Below are positions 40,387-50,309 of a stretch of DNA of 64,000 nt, piece by piece. The first letter of the stretch is position 1. Each line of letters begins with the position of its first letter. Under the pieces are notes generated by a model. The model made no database searches. It saw nothing but the letters and a program-made list of their open reading frames with translations, and was not told where the DNA came from. Where the stretch lies: positions 1 through 64,000 of the forward strand of contig WPAE01000016.1 in the NCBI GenBank assembly GCA_009773205.1, written 5' to 3'. The stretch comes from Ignavibacteria bacterium (GTDB lineage: Bacteria > Bacteroidota > Ignavibacteria > Ignavibacteriales > Melioribacteraceae). Position numbers and translations under genes: made by a program.

Positions 40387-41811
40387 TTAAACATCAAAAT
40401 ACTGCTCAAACTCAAAAGGAGTTGGGCGCAAAGCTGCAGGTTTAACTTCTTTTGCAGTTTTGTAGTTAATCCAAGTGTTGATTACATCTTCGGTAAACAC
40501 TCCGCCTTTAAGCAAGAACTCATGATCATCAGCTAAAGCTTTAAGAGCATGCCCAAGAGACTCAGGAGTAGATGGAACATCTTTCAGTTCCTCAGGAGAC
40601 ATATCATAAATATCTTTATCAAGTGGTTCTCCTGGTTCAATTCTGTTTTGAATGCCATCAAGTCCAGCCATTAAAACAGCGGAGAATGCAAGGTAAGGAT
40701 TTGCAGAAGGATCGGGGCATCGGAACTCGATACGTTTTGCTTTAGGAGAGTTACCAAAAGGAATTCTGATTGATGCGCTTCTATTGTTAGATGAATAAGC
40801 CAAGTTAACAGGCGCTTCAAATCCAGGAACTAAACGCTTGTAAGAATTTGTAGTTGGGTTTGTAATAGCCAATAATGCCGGTGCGTGTTTAAGAAGTCCG
40901 CCAATAAAGTATAACGCCATTTCGCTTAATCCGGCATATGCGCCTCCTGCAAAAAGAGGTTTATCTTTTAACCACAAACTAACGTGAACATGCATACCGC
41001 TTCCGTTATCGCCAAAAATTGGTTTGGGCATATAGGTTACAGTTTTACCGTTTGCTTTAGCTGTGTTTTTTACTACATACTTAAACATCAACAATTGATC
41101 GGCAGCTTTTAGAAGAGGCGCAAACTTCATATCAATTTCGCATTGACCGCCGCTTGCTACTTCGTGATGCTGAGCTTCTACTTCGATACCAAGGCTTTCA
41201 AGATTAAGAACCATATCATTTCTTAAATCCATCAGAGAATCTGTTGGCGGAACAGGGAAGTAACCTTCCTTAAACCGCGGTTTGTAACCAAGGTTTGGGT
41301 TTTCATCACGACCGCTGTTCCATTTGCCCTCGATGGAATCAAGCGAATAGAAAGCAAAGTTTGGACCGCTGTCGAAACGAACATCATCGAATACGAAAAA
41401 TTCGGCTTCAGGACCAAAATATGCAACGTCTGCAAGTCCTGTAGATTTTAAGTAAGCATCAGCTTTTTGAGCAATGTTACGCGGGCAGCGGCTGTACTTC
41501 TCTTTTGTGGCTGGTTCATAAACATCGCATATTAAAGAAATTGTTGGAGCCTTTATAAATGGATCTAAAAACATTGTATTTGGATCCGGAATGAGCAGCA
41601 TATCGCTTTCATTTATTGCTTTCCAACCGCGGATTGATGAGCCATCGAACCCGTAACCGTTTTCAAAAGAATTTTCGCCGAATTGGCTAACCGGTACTGT
41701 AAAATGCTGCCACTGTCCCGGAAAATCCATAAACTTAAAATCAACGAACTGAATTTTGTTTGCTTTAACGTACAATAATATATCCCCAACAGTAGAAGTA
41801 GATTTACCCAT
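40387..41811 (-). CDS. glnA: Type I glutamine synthetase
   Basis: [54 protein letters not shown]. Confidence 0.96.
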   Translation of the reverse strand: MGKSTSTVGDILLYVKANKIQFVDFKFMDFPGQWQHFTVPVSQFGENSFENGYGFDGSSIRGWKAINESDMLLIPDPNTMFLDPFIKAPTISLICDVYEPATKEKYSRCPRNIAQKADAYLKSTGLADVAYFGPEAEFFVFDDVRFDSGPNFAFYSLDSIEGKWNSGRDENPNLGYKPRFKEGYFPVPPTDSLMDLRNDMVLNLESLGIEVEAQHHEVASGGQCEIDMKFAPLLKAADQLLMFKYVVKNTAKANGKTVTYMPKPIFGDNGSGMHVHVSLWLKDKPLFAGGAYAGLSEMALYFIGGLLKHAPALLAITNPTTNSYKRLVPGFEAPVNLAYSSNNRSASIRIPFGNSPKAKRIEFRCPDPSANPYLAFSAVLMAGLDGIQNRIEPGEPLDKDIYDMSPEELKDVPSTPESLGHALKALADDHEFLLKGGVFTEDVINTWINYKTAKEVKPAALRPTPFEFEQYFDV

Positions 41812-41816
41812 TTTTT

Positions 41817-42278
41817 TTACTCCTTTTTAAATTGAATGTTTAAACTTGTCGTCTCTTTTATGGTAGAAAGAACATAACTAGTAACAGTTTTAGTTACACC
41901 ATGCCAAGATTGAATTTTAGAAAGCAATGCTTCTAAATCTTTTGTTTCTTTAACTACAACTTTTAGAATGTGAGAACCTTCGCCAAGAATTGAATGGCAT
42001 TCCAGAATTTCGCCTGTTTTACGAACCTGCTCGGCAAATTTTTCATAACTTTTTGAAGATTCCATTACTACAAGCACAAATGCCATAATATCATAATGAA
42101 AAATTTGTCTGTTTAGCTTTGCGTAATAACCTTGAATAACTCCTCGGTCTTCAAGCTTATTTAGTCTTTCGCTGAGCGAAGGAACTGATAAACCTACAAT
42201 TTCGGCTAACTCGTTTCGTTTCATTCTGCCGTTCTCTTGTAGCTTTTTCAGCACGGTAATATCTAAGTCATCCAACAT
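41817..42278 (-). CDS. Lrp/AsnC family transcriptional regulator
   Basis: [50 protein letters not shown]; start at 42278 more likely than 42374. Confidence 0.93.
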   Translation of the reverse strand: MLDDLDITVLKKLQENGRMKRNELAEIVGLSVPSLSERLNKLEDRGVIQGYYAKLNRQIFHYDIMAFVLVVMESSKSYEKFAEQVRKTGEILECHSILGEGSHILKVVVKETKDLEALLSKIQSWHGVTKTVTSYVLSTIKETTSLNIQFKKE

Positions 42279-42439
42279 AATAACACTTATTTTATTAGGA
42301 AAAACATTATTCTTGACTGAAAATATAAGGTCGTGATTTCTTAATAGCAAATTTTCGGCAAGAATAAATAACATTTTGTGTAATTATTAATGGATTGATT
42401 GAATTTGTATCTTTACCGCATATTATTAAAAGGTGAGAA

Positions 42440-43654
42440 ATGAAAAAGCTATGTACAATTTTTGCACTCATACTATTTACAATAAATATAACAGCTCAAA
42501 CCGATCCAACTATCCAAACAATTATTAATAAAGTAAGCATAGATACATTGATGAGTTATCTTGGCGAGATTTGCGGAGATAAACAAATAACAATCAATAA
42601 TTCACCTACAAGAATTTTATCAAGAAACCGTTACAGTACAGGCAATGCATATATGCCATATTATCTTATAGAAAAATTTGAAAAATTTGGCTTGGTAGCA
42701 CTTCAGCAAAATTTTATGACTGACGGTCAAAATGTTTATGCAATACAAAACGGAAGGAAGTCAGATCAATATGTAATTATTTGTGCTCACTATGATAATA
42801 TGCCATCTTCTGGAATTGCACCGGGCGCTGATGATAATGGAAGCGGAACAGTTGCTGTTTTAGAGGCAGCAAGAATTTTATCTAAATATAAATTCGATTT
42901 TACAATAATTTATGCGCTTTGGGATTTAGAAGAGTATGGGCTGCACGGGAGTAATTATTATGCGCAAGAAGCCAGCTTTAGGGGCGATAAAATTGCTGCT
43001 GTAATTAATTTAGATATGATTGCTTGGGACAGCAATAATGATTTTAAGGCAGAAGTTCATTCGAGAAATGTTTCTACAACACTTGAGCTTGGCAACTTAG
43101 TGCAAGATGTAAATAGAAATTATTCTGTTGGTCTTAACATGTTTACTTCTACACCCGGCACCAACGCAAGCGATCACGCATCGTTTTGGAGATACAATTA
43201 TCCGGCAGTTTTATTAATTGAAAGTATGGGTGATTTTAATCCTTATTATCATAAAGTAACCGATGATATTTCGAAAATTAACAAACCATATTTCGAAAGA
43301 ATGTCGAAATTAGCTATTGCAGTTACAGCGGTTTCTGCTGTGCCAGTTTCGGCTGCTTCGGTTGCGCAAAACTTACCAAGTGAATTTAAATTGAACCAAA
43401 ATTATCCCAACCCGTTTAATCCAAGTACAGTAATCAGTTACCGTATTTCAGAACCAAGCCACGTAACTCTTAAAGTGTATGATGTTTTAGGAAGGGAAGT
43501 TGCAACATTAGTAGATGAACACAAACAGCCCGGCAGTTATAAAATTGTTTTTAATCCAGCATCAAGTATCAAGAATCCAGCATCTGGAATTTATTTCTAC
43601 CGGTTGGTAACACCAACAGCTACGATAACAAAGAAGATGGTCTTAACAAAATAG
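42440..43654 (+). CDS. M28 family zinc aminopeptidase with T9SS sorting domain
   Basis: CAHYDNMPSSGIAPGADDNGSGTVAVLEAAR; LWDLEEYGLHGS; NQNYPNPFNPSTVISYRI. Confidence 0.92.
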   Translation: MKKLCTIFALILFTINITAQTDPTIQTIINKVSIDTLMSYLGEICGDKQITINNSPTRILSRNRYSTGNAYMPYYLIEKFEKFGLVALQQNFMTDGQNVYAIQNGRKSDQYVIICAHYDNMPSSGIAPGADDNGSGTVAVLEAARILSKYKFDFTIIYALWDLEEYGLHGSNYYAQEASFRGDKIAAVINLDMIAWDSNNDFKAEVHSRNVSTTLELGNLVQDVNRNYSVGLNMFTSTPGTNASDHASFWRYNYPAVLLIESMGDFNPYYHKVTDDISKINKPYFERMSKLAIAVTAVSAVPVSAASVAQNLPSEFKLNQNYPNPFNPSTVISYRISEPSHVTLKVYDVLGREVATLVDEHKQPGSYKIVFNPASSIKNPASGIYFYRLVTPTATITKKMVLTK

Positions 43655-43666
43655 CGGTTTCCGTAG

Positions 43667-43725
43667 GGAATGGTCTGCGACCATTCCTTAATAAATATTT
43701 AGGATCGGTCTAAGACCGATCCTAA
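43667..43725. repeat. Two consecutive perfect hairpins
   Basis: ggaatggtc/gaccattcc (43667-75/43679-87) and 13-bp stem ttaggatcggtct/agaccgatcctaa (43699-43725). Confidence 0.75.
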
Positions 43726-43739
43726 CAAAAATTGAAAAG

Positions 43740-43776
43740 CCCGGCAATCCGTCTGCTGACGGAGCCGGGATTTTTT
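43740..43776 (+). terminator. Intrinsic terminator downstream of M28 peptidase
   Basis: cccggc-aat-ccgtc-tgct-gacgg-a-gccggg then T-run. Confidence 0.75.
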
Positions 43777-44189
43777 GTGCCCAAATTTTGCACTTGCCTT
43801 TCGCATTTAGTTTTATTTAATTGAGTTCAGATTAAAAAAGAGTAACAAACGAGCGGACTCTTCTTCTAAATTATCGGGGTCTAAATTGAAAACACACTTA
43901 AAGTTCTCTACAAAAACAAAAAGCACATAGTAAAAATAGATTGCAATAAGCACTACAATTTTTGGTAAGTATTTCTAATGCCGAAATAGTTCAACGATTT
44001 CGAAGGATGTGAAAGATGAAAAGAAATTGCTGAGTGGTTTATGATAGTTGTGGAAATTAATAACAAATACTATGCTATTGCTTGTCCCTTGCTGCTTGCA
44101 ACTTGTACCTAAAAAGGGAGGTTCAGAATGAAAAAGAAGTTTATAGATTAATACTTATTACGAAAGAAATAAAAGAAAAGGTAATTGTT

Positions 44190-45569
44190 ATGAAAACAAA
44201 GCTCGTCGTCAGCTTTATTTTGTTGATGTGTTTTAACCAAGTACTTTTAGCTCAGAATTATGGCAATTGGCGGAATGTTGATACGATGAAATATAAAATT
44301 AGAGATCATGCAAGCATACTGTTACCAGATGGAAATGTTCTAGTTACTGGTGGATTAATGGTTGGTGGAATAAGTAAGAATTCTGAAATATTTAATGTTG
44401 CTAAAGAAAAGTGGGAATCAGCACTTGAATTTAACAAGCCTAGGGCAAGCCATAACCTAGTAATGCTAAATAGTGGTAAAATTATGGCAATCGGAGGGTA
44501 CTTTGAGAATAGCTGCGAAATACTTTACGATAGTAAGTGGGTAATTACAGACACTTTTACAACAAAAAGAAATTATGGACAATCTTCTATAGTTTTAGAT
44601 AATGGCGATGTTCTGTTGATTGGAGGATTAACCGACTATCCTGTAACCAAAACAATAACGATACTGGATGATTGCCAGGTATTTGATTCAAACAAATTGA
44701 AATGGAAATCAACCGGAACACTGAATATAGCCAGATATTATCATTCGACAACTAAACTTTTAGACGGCCGAGTTTTAGCAACGGGAGGATTTATTAGAGG
44801 TGGAATATTTACCAATACATGTGAAATATATGACCCGATTCTTGGAAAATGGACTATTACAGACACGTTGAAGGAAAATCGCGCAAAGCATGAAGCAATA
44901 TTACTAAACGATGGTAAAGTCTTTGTATTTGGCGGATATCGAACGACAACGGAACTGTTTGATCCGGTAAAAGAGAAATGGTCAACTGTTGGATATGCAC
45001 CTGCTGAAGATGTAAAGGGAGCGTTAATTAATAATGGTGAAAGTATACTGTATATTAATGGACCAACAAAATATTCATGTGGGTGGGGAATAATTTCTCT
45101 CAAAGATTACTCAAGAAAGTATTTCAAATTATTTGGAAAGTGGGTATATGCTCAATCAATTACAAAGATTAATGAAGAAAAAGCATTAATTGCAGGTGGT
45201 ATGGAAATAAAAGGCGATGGACTTTACTATACACTAGTAAACGAAGCAAAGTTGTTTGACTATAATTTGACTGGTATCAAAGCAAAAAACGCAAATGTAA
45301 TGTCTACAGAGGACGTTATAGTAAGCTCATATCCTAATCCGTTTAATGAATTAACAAATTTGAGCGTTAACTCGCCGAGTAAAAGCCAAGTACAAATAGA
45401 ACTTTTTAATATGCTTGGGGAGAAAATGGCAGACATTTTTAACGGTGAACTGGTTCCGGGCGCTAACAATTTCCCTATAGTATCAAACAAGCTGAATAGT
45501 GGAATTTATCTAGTTGCCATTAAAGCAAATAATAAAGTTAACAGGATTAAAATAGTTCTTTTAAGATAA
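44190..45569 (+). CDS. Secreted Kelch-repeat protein with T9SS sorting domain
   Basis: ATG at 44190 gives signal peptide; repeated LLPDGNVLVTGG / LLDGRVLATGGF blades; SSYPNPFNELTNLSV tag. Confidence 0.85.
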   Translation: MKTKLVVSFILLMCFNQVLLAQNYGNWRNVDTMKYKIRDHASILLPDGNVLVTGGLMVGGISKNSEIFNVAKEKWESALEFNKPRASHNLVMLNSGKIMAIGGYFENSCEILYDSKWVITDTFTTKRNYGQSSIVLDNGDVLLIGGLTDYPVTKTITILDDCQVFDSNKLKWKSTGTLNIARYYHSTTKLLDGRVLATGGFIRGGIFTNTCEIYDPILGKWTITDTLKENRAKHEAILLNDGKVFVFGGYRTTTELFDPVKEKWSTVGYAPAEDVKGALINNGESILYINGPTKYSCGWGIISLKDYSRKYFKLFGKWVYAQSITKINEEKALIAGGMEIKGDGLYYTLVNEAKLFDYNLTGIKAKNANVMSTEDVIVSSYPNPFNELTNLSVNSPSKSQVQIELFNMLGEKMADIFNGELVPGANNFPIVSNKLNSGIYLVAIKANNKVNRIKIVLLR

Positions 45570-45669
45570 TGGGAGTAGTTAAAGTGGTAACACTTCAAAA
45601 ATAAACAGCTTACGCCACTTTTTCTTTTTTAGTTTTAGAATTTTAAGATAAATAATAGATAGGTGTAAA

Positions 45670-47049
45670 ATGAAATTCAATTTTTATTTGAAAGCGCTGG
45701 TCCTAATTGGAATCAATTGTTCTGTATTTGCACAAAACTATGGATGGTGGGTTACATGTGACACAACTAATGTCAGAAGAGTTGGACATCGTGGAATACA
45801 GCTTGATAATGGGACAGTTTTGATATCAGGTGGCGGATACATAAGTAACGGACAAAAATATGAATATGAGGGAAAATCATGTGAAATATTTGACCCCAAG
45901 ACAAATAATTGGCGTTTAACCACACCTATGAATATAAGTCGCCAATATCACCAGATAATTAAACTTAATGATGGTAGAGTTGTTGTAACAGGAGGAAATA
46001 AAACTAAGAGCGTCGAAATTTATGACCCAACGAATGAAACTTGGACTCTGTTAGATAGTTTGAAAAGATTTCACGGCTCATCTGCAACTTTATCAAGATT
46101 GCCTAACGGCAGTTTATTAATTGCTGGAGGTGGGAAAACAAAAGAAATTTCAACTTGCGAGTTGTATGATTTTAATATTGCAAAATGGGCAATCGTAGAT
46201 AGTATGAATAAACCTAGAGCAAACCATACTGCTACAGCGTTATTGAATGGTTTGATTCTTGTTTCAGGTGGATCAAGTGCTACTGGAAAAATTGAAAAAT
46301 CTTGTGAATTTTTCGACGTTAGAACTATGAAATGGAGTATTGCTGATTCACTTAAATATCCACGCTATTTACATTCAGCAATTCTGCTTTCAAATGGTAA
46401 TGTTTTGGTCTTGGGAGATGCAATTGATTCAGTTGAGGTTTATAATCCACATATTAATAAATGGGATGTTAATGGCGAATGGAAAATAAGAGATGCAACG
46501 GATGTAGTATTAATTAATAATGGCGATCAAATATTATGCATATTCAAAGGTTCTTCGTATTGGTCCCTTTACGATACTAAATTAAATAAAGCTGTGTTTA
46601 CGAAAAAACTTGGTGGGCAGGACGATAATGCAATTCTAGTTAAATTAAACGAAAAAAATGCAATACGTGTTGGTGGAAGAAAATGGATAAATGATTTTTC
46701 TGCAATTCCAAGCAATCTGTGTTATTTATATGATTATAGTATGACTAATATTAATAGAAGAGAAGAAAATCCGATGAATAATGAAGTCGTTAATATTAAC
46801 TGTTATCCTAATCCTTTCAACAGCAGTACAAGAGTAAATGTAAACATTTATTCACAAAACAAAGGGAAATATAGTTTAGCAGTTTATAATTCATTGGGAT
46901 GTAAAGTTAAGACTCTATTTGAAAATAAATATCTAAATAATTCTTGTAGTTTCAATCTTGATTTATCAAATATGTCAACTGGAGTTTATTTTGTTCAGTT
47001 AGTAGGTGAAAAACTAATTAAAAATATTAAAATATTATATGTAAAATGA
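45670..47049 (+). CDS. Secreted Kelch-repeat protein with T9SS sorting domain (tandem paralogue)
   Basis: Same architecture: QNYGWWVTCDT, LNDGRVVVTGG, LLNGLILVSGG; NCYPNPFNSSTRVNV tag. Confidence 0.85.
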   Translation: MKFNFYLKALVLIGINCSVFAQNYGWWVTCDTTNVRRVGHRGIQLDNGTVLISGGGYISNGQKYEYEGKSCEIFDPKTNNWRLTTPMNISRQYHQIIKLNDGRVVVTGGNKTKSVEIYDPTNETWTLLDSLKRFHGSSATLSRLPNGSLLIAGGGKTKEISTCELYDFNIAKWAIVDSMNKPRANHTATALLNGLILVSGGSSATGKIEKSCEFFDVRTMKWSIADSLKYPRYLHSAILLSNGNVLVLGDAIDSVEVYNPHINKWDVNGEWKIRDATDVVLINNGDQILCIFKGSSYWSLYDTKLNKAVFTKKLGGQDDNAILVKLNEKNAIRVGGRKWINDFSAIPSNLCYLYDYSMTNINRREENPMNNEVVNINCYPNPFNSSTRVNVNIYSQNKGKYSLAVYNSLGCKVKTLFENKYLNNSCSFNLDLSNMSTGVYFVQLVGEKLIKNIKILYVK

Positions 47050-47056
47050 GGTGAAA

Positions 47057-50000
47057 ATGAAGAAGGCATTTTTCGTTGTATTACTGGCTTTATTCACAGT
47101 TAATGTTTCGGCACAATTAAAGAAAATTGAGGGGAAAGGAATCTATACGGAGAGAGATATTTATCTTGACTCTAATGGAAAAAGATACTCAAACCAAGTT
47201 TCTTTTCATTTTTTTAAGCAAACGCTTACAGAAAATAGTTATAACCTTGAAAAATTGAACAACTCGAAACTAAAACAGATATTAACCGCTATTGAAAAAG
47301 ACTTTGGCAGCTTCACAATACGTAAGGCGTATACAGATAAACATTGGGGCGATTCTATAAGCACAAATATCATTACGAAAAAACCAGTTTTTGTAAGAGA
47401 TCTATCACAATTCTATCGCCTTGAATTTGACAAGATAATTTGTGTAGATGAGGTAATTAACAAACTTAAAGAAACAAAAATATTTAGATCAGTTTGGGGT
47501 CCTGTTTGTAAGGTGGATATGTATTCTCCAAGTGATTACATACCAACAGCTCAGTGGGCAATGAATAATACTGATGCAACAAAAGCATGAGATATCACAA
47601 AAGGAAGTTCGCAAATAAAACTTGCAGGGTGTGAAAGTTCAAAATGGGATTTAAATGATCCAGGTCCTTTGCACATGGAATTACAAAATGGAAAAATAAG
47701 CATTAATTTTGGTCAGTATGCCGGAGGTCATGGTCAACAGGTGCTAGGCGTAGCAGGCGCACTGACAGATAATAATAGTTCTAGTATAGCTAGTATTGGG
47801 TTTAATACGAGTTTGATGTGGTTTAACAAAGGTTATAATGATATCCAACGGGCACGCATTGCTAATGCTGATATAATTAATACAAGTTGGGAATATTGGT
47901 GGGAAGACGGTGATACAGATGCACAGATTTATGGGGCATTACAAGAGGGAAGAATTGTTGTAGCTGCTGCAGGAAACGCCAAAAGATATATAACGGAACC
48001 AGAGCGACCATATGTAACTTATCCTGCTGCACATAACTTTGGTTCTGTTGGACAAGTTATTGCTGTAAGCGCAACTGGTAAGAATAGTTCTGGGATTGAA
48101 CAGTTTGCAGATACTCCCATTTCAATTCCAACTTTTAATTATAGCCCTGGCAGTAATCCTATAGATTCAGCAAATGCATTTATTGATTTTGCTGCTCCAG
48201 GTCTAGGAATCAGAGTGTTACATGATAGTCTTGAGTCTGAATATGCAACAGCAAATGGTACATCATTGTCGTCACCATTTGTAGCCGGTGTTGTAGCTTT
48301 AGTTAAATCAATTTATCCAAGTCTTACACCTCAAACAGCTTATACAATATTGAAGAATTCTGTTGATAAAGTTGACCAATCAAGACATCCAGATTCTTAC
48401 ACAGACGCAAATGGATATGGTTGGAACCAATATACAGGTTGGGGTCGTGTAAATGCTTATAAGGCATTAAAATATACGATTGAACATTATGGAGGTACAT
48501 TTAACCAGAATGTGATATTACCAGCCGGAGACACATGGAACTTGCAGCCTGGTGTTACTCTTTCGTTTGCTTCTGGTTGCGCGTTAATTGTTAATGGTAC
48601 ATTAAATGCTGTTGGCAACTCATCAAATCCAATAACATTCACAAAAAGCGGTTCAAGTAATTGGGGTGGTATTCAATTTAACAATGGCAGCGGAGGGAGC
48701 TTACAGCATTGTAATATCAGTTACGCTACTAATGGTGTTTATTCATATAATTCATCTCCCACTATTAAATACAGTACAATAGAAAATAATTCAAGTAGAG
48801 GTTTATATTGCGATTATTATTCAAGCCCAGTACTTGTTGGCAATAACTTAAGAAGCAATACTAATTACGGAATTAGGCTGAATTATTATAGTTCTCCAAA
48901 TCTAACAGACAATGGATACCCGGGTACTAATGTTATAAGAAGTAATGGATCAGGTATGTTGACATCATATTATTCAAATCCGAACTTGAACGGATATATG
49001 ACATATGGAAATAGTGTGTTTGATAATACAGGATATGAAATAGAAGCCTACTATGGCTGTACCGTAAGCGCACAAAGAGTATTCTGGGGAAGCGGTGGAA
49101 CGGTATATGCAACAAGCGGTTCAACAATTGATAATTCAAATCCTCTTCCTAACAATCCAAATCTCGGCAGAAAACTGGTAGCAGACAATTTGTCAAACCC
49201 GTATAGCAATGCCGTAAACCTAAAAATTGCAGCAGACGACCTAACACCTGCTCTTGATAAACAGAAAGAAAAGAAATATGATGAAGCAATACCATTGTTT
49301 TTAAATGTGTTCAAGAATAATAAAGATGTTCTTCTTGGCAGATATGCACTCATTAAAATAGAAGAATGTTTTACTCAGGGCGGAAAGAAAAATTATTTGG
49401 ATTATTCTAAGAAAGAAATAAAACCATTGCTAAAAGAAGGAAGCGAAGTATATGTAGTTGCCTTAGAACTTGAAACACATCAAATGGTAAATCTTGGTTT
49501 GTATAAAGAAGCAATTGCAACGCTTCAAACGATACTCAAGAAATACAACTTAAACGAAGCTATTGAGAAGAATACACTTTTTAGTTTGGGAGTTTTCCAT
49601 ACCATATTCTTAGGAGATAAAGCAAACTCTGATAAATATTTTGAAGAACTAAAGAATAAATATCCCAAAGATGATTTGGTGAATCAGATTGAAATAGTAA
49701 GAGGATTAGGACTTGCTTCAAGAAATACACTTCAAGGCGGCAGCGAGTCCATTCCGGTTGAGGTAACTTCTCAAACTGTAACTGCGGCTAATCAAGAAGT
49801 TGAGGTAGCAAACTATCCGAATCCATTCAACCCAAGTACAGTTATAAATTACAAGCTGCAAGAAGCAAGCCACATAACTCTTAAAGTGTATGATGTTTTA
49901 GGAAGAGAAGTTGCAACATTAGTAGATGAATACAAACAGCCCGGCAGTTATAAAGCAACATTTGATACACGTCATGCTGAACTGAGCCGAAGCATACCAA

Positions 50001-50071
50001 GCGGAATTTATTTTTACAGAATTAGTGCTGGTGATTATACTGCTGTGCGTAAAATGATTTTGCTAAAATAA
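47057..50071 (+). pseudogene. Subtilisin-like (S8) protease with beta-helix region and T9SS domain, interrupted by in-frame TGA
   Basis: Track ORFs 47051-47590 and 47669-50071 share one frame and the 78 nt between them are open except TGA at 47588-47590; NGTSLSSPFVAGVVALV Ser motif; GGHGQQVLGVAGA His motif. Confidence 0.85.
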
Positions 50072-50160
50072 GGATAAATGTCTGTACAGCAAGTAGTATA
50101 ATAATTTCTCCACTGCCGTCTTAGGCATAGGAGAACCTTGTATTAACACTTAGAGGAAAA

Positions 50161-50276
50161 ATGGCTGAAGTAATTCTTAAAAATATAAGCAAAGTTTACG
50201 AAGGTGAAAACAGAGCCGCGCAATCTGAAAATCTTGAAGTAAAAGACAAAAAAATTGTCGTACTTTTCGTAAAGTA
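50161..50276 (+). pseudogene. 5' remnant of an ABC transporter ATPase gene (MsmX/UgpC-like)
   Basis: MAEVILKNISKVYEGENRAAQSENLEVKDKKIVVLFVK* resembles the ATPase N-terminus and stops just before the expected Walker A. Confidence 0.65.
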
Positions 50277-50309
50277 AATGAGAAAAATCTACCACTTGAG
50301 GTATGAATA

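Noticed and set aside
41232-41435. Minus-strand 67-aa ORF inside glnA, and similar 60-125-aa ORFs inside other genes
   Set aside because: Out-of-frame or antisense readings of strongly supported genes, with no independent signal.
47588-47590. Selenocysteine or genome-wide UGA recoding explaining the subtilase TGA
   Set aside because: Other genes in the window terminate normally with TGA and no selenocysteine genes or SECIS were seen; nonsense mutation or sequence error is simpler.
48640-49130. Repetitive tyrosine/serine/asparagine-rich DNA in the subtilase as a tandem repeat element
   Set aside because: Explained by protein-level beta-helix rungs (YYSSPxL), not by DNA tandem duplication.
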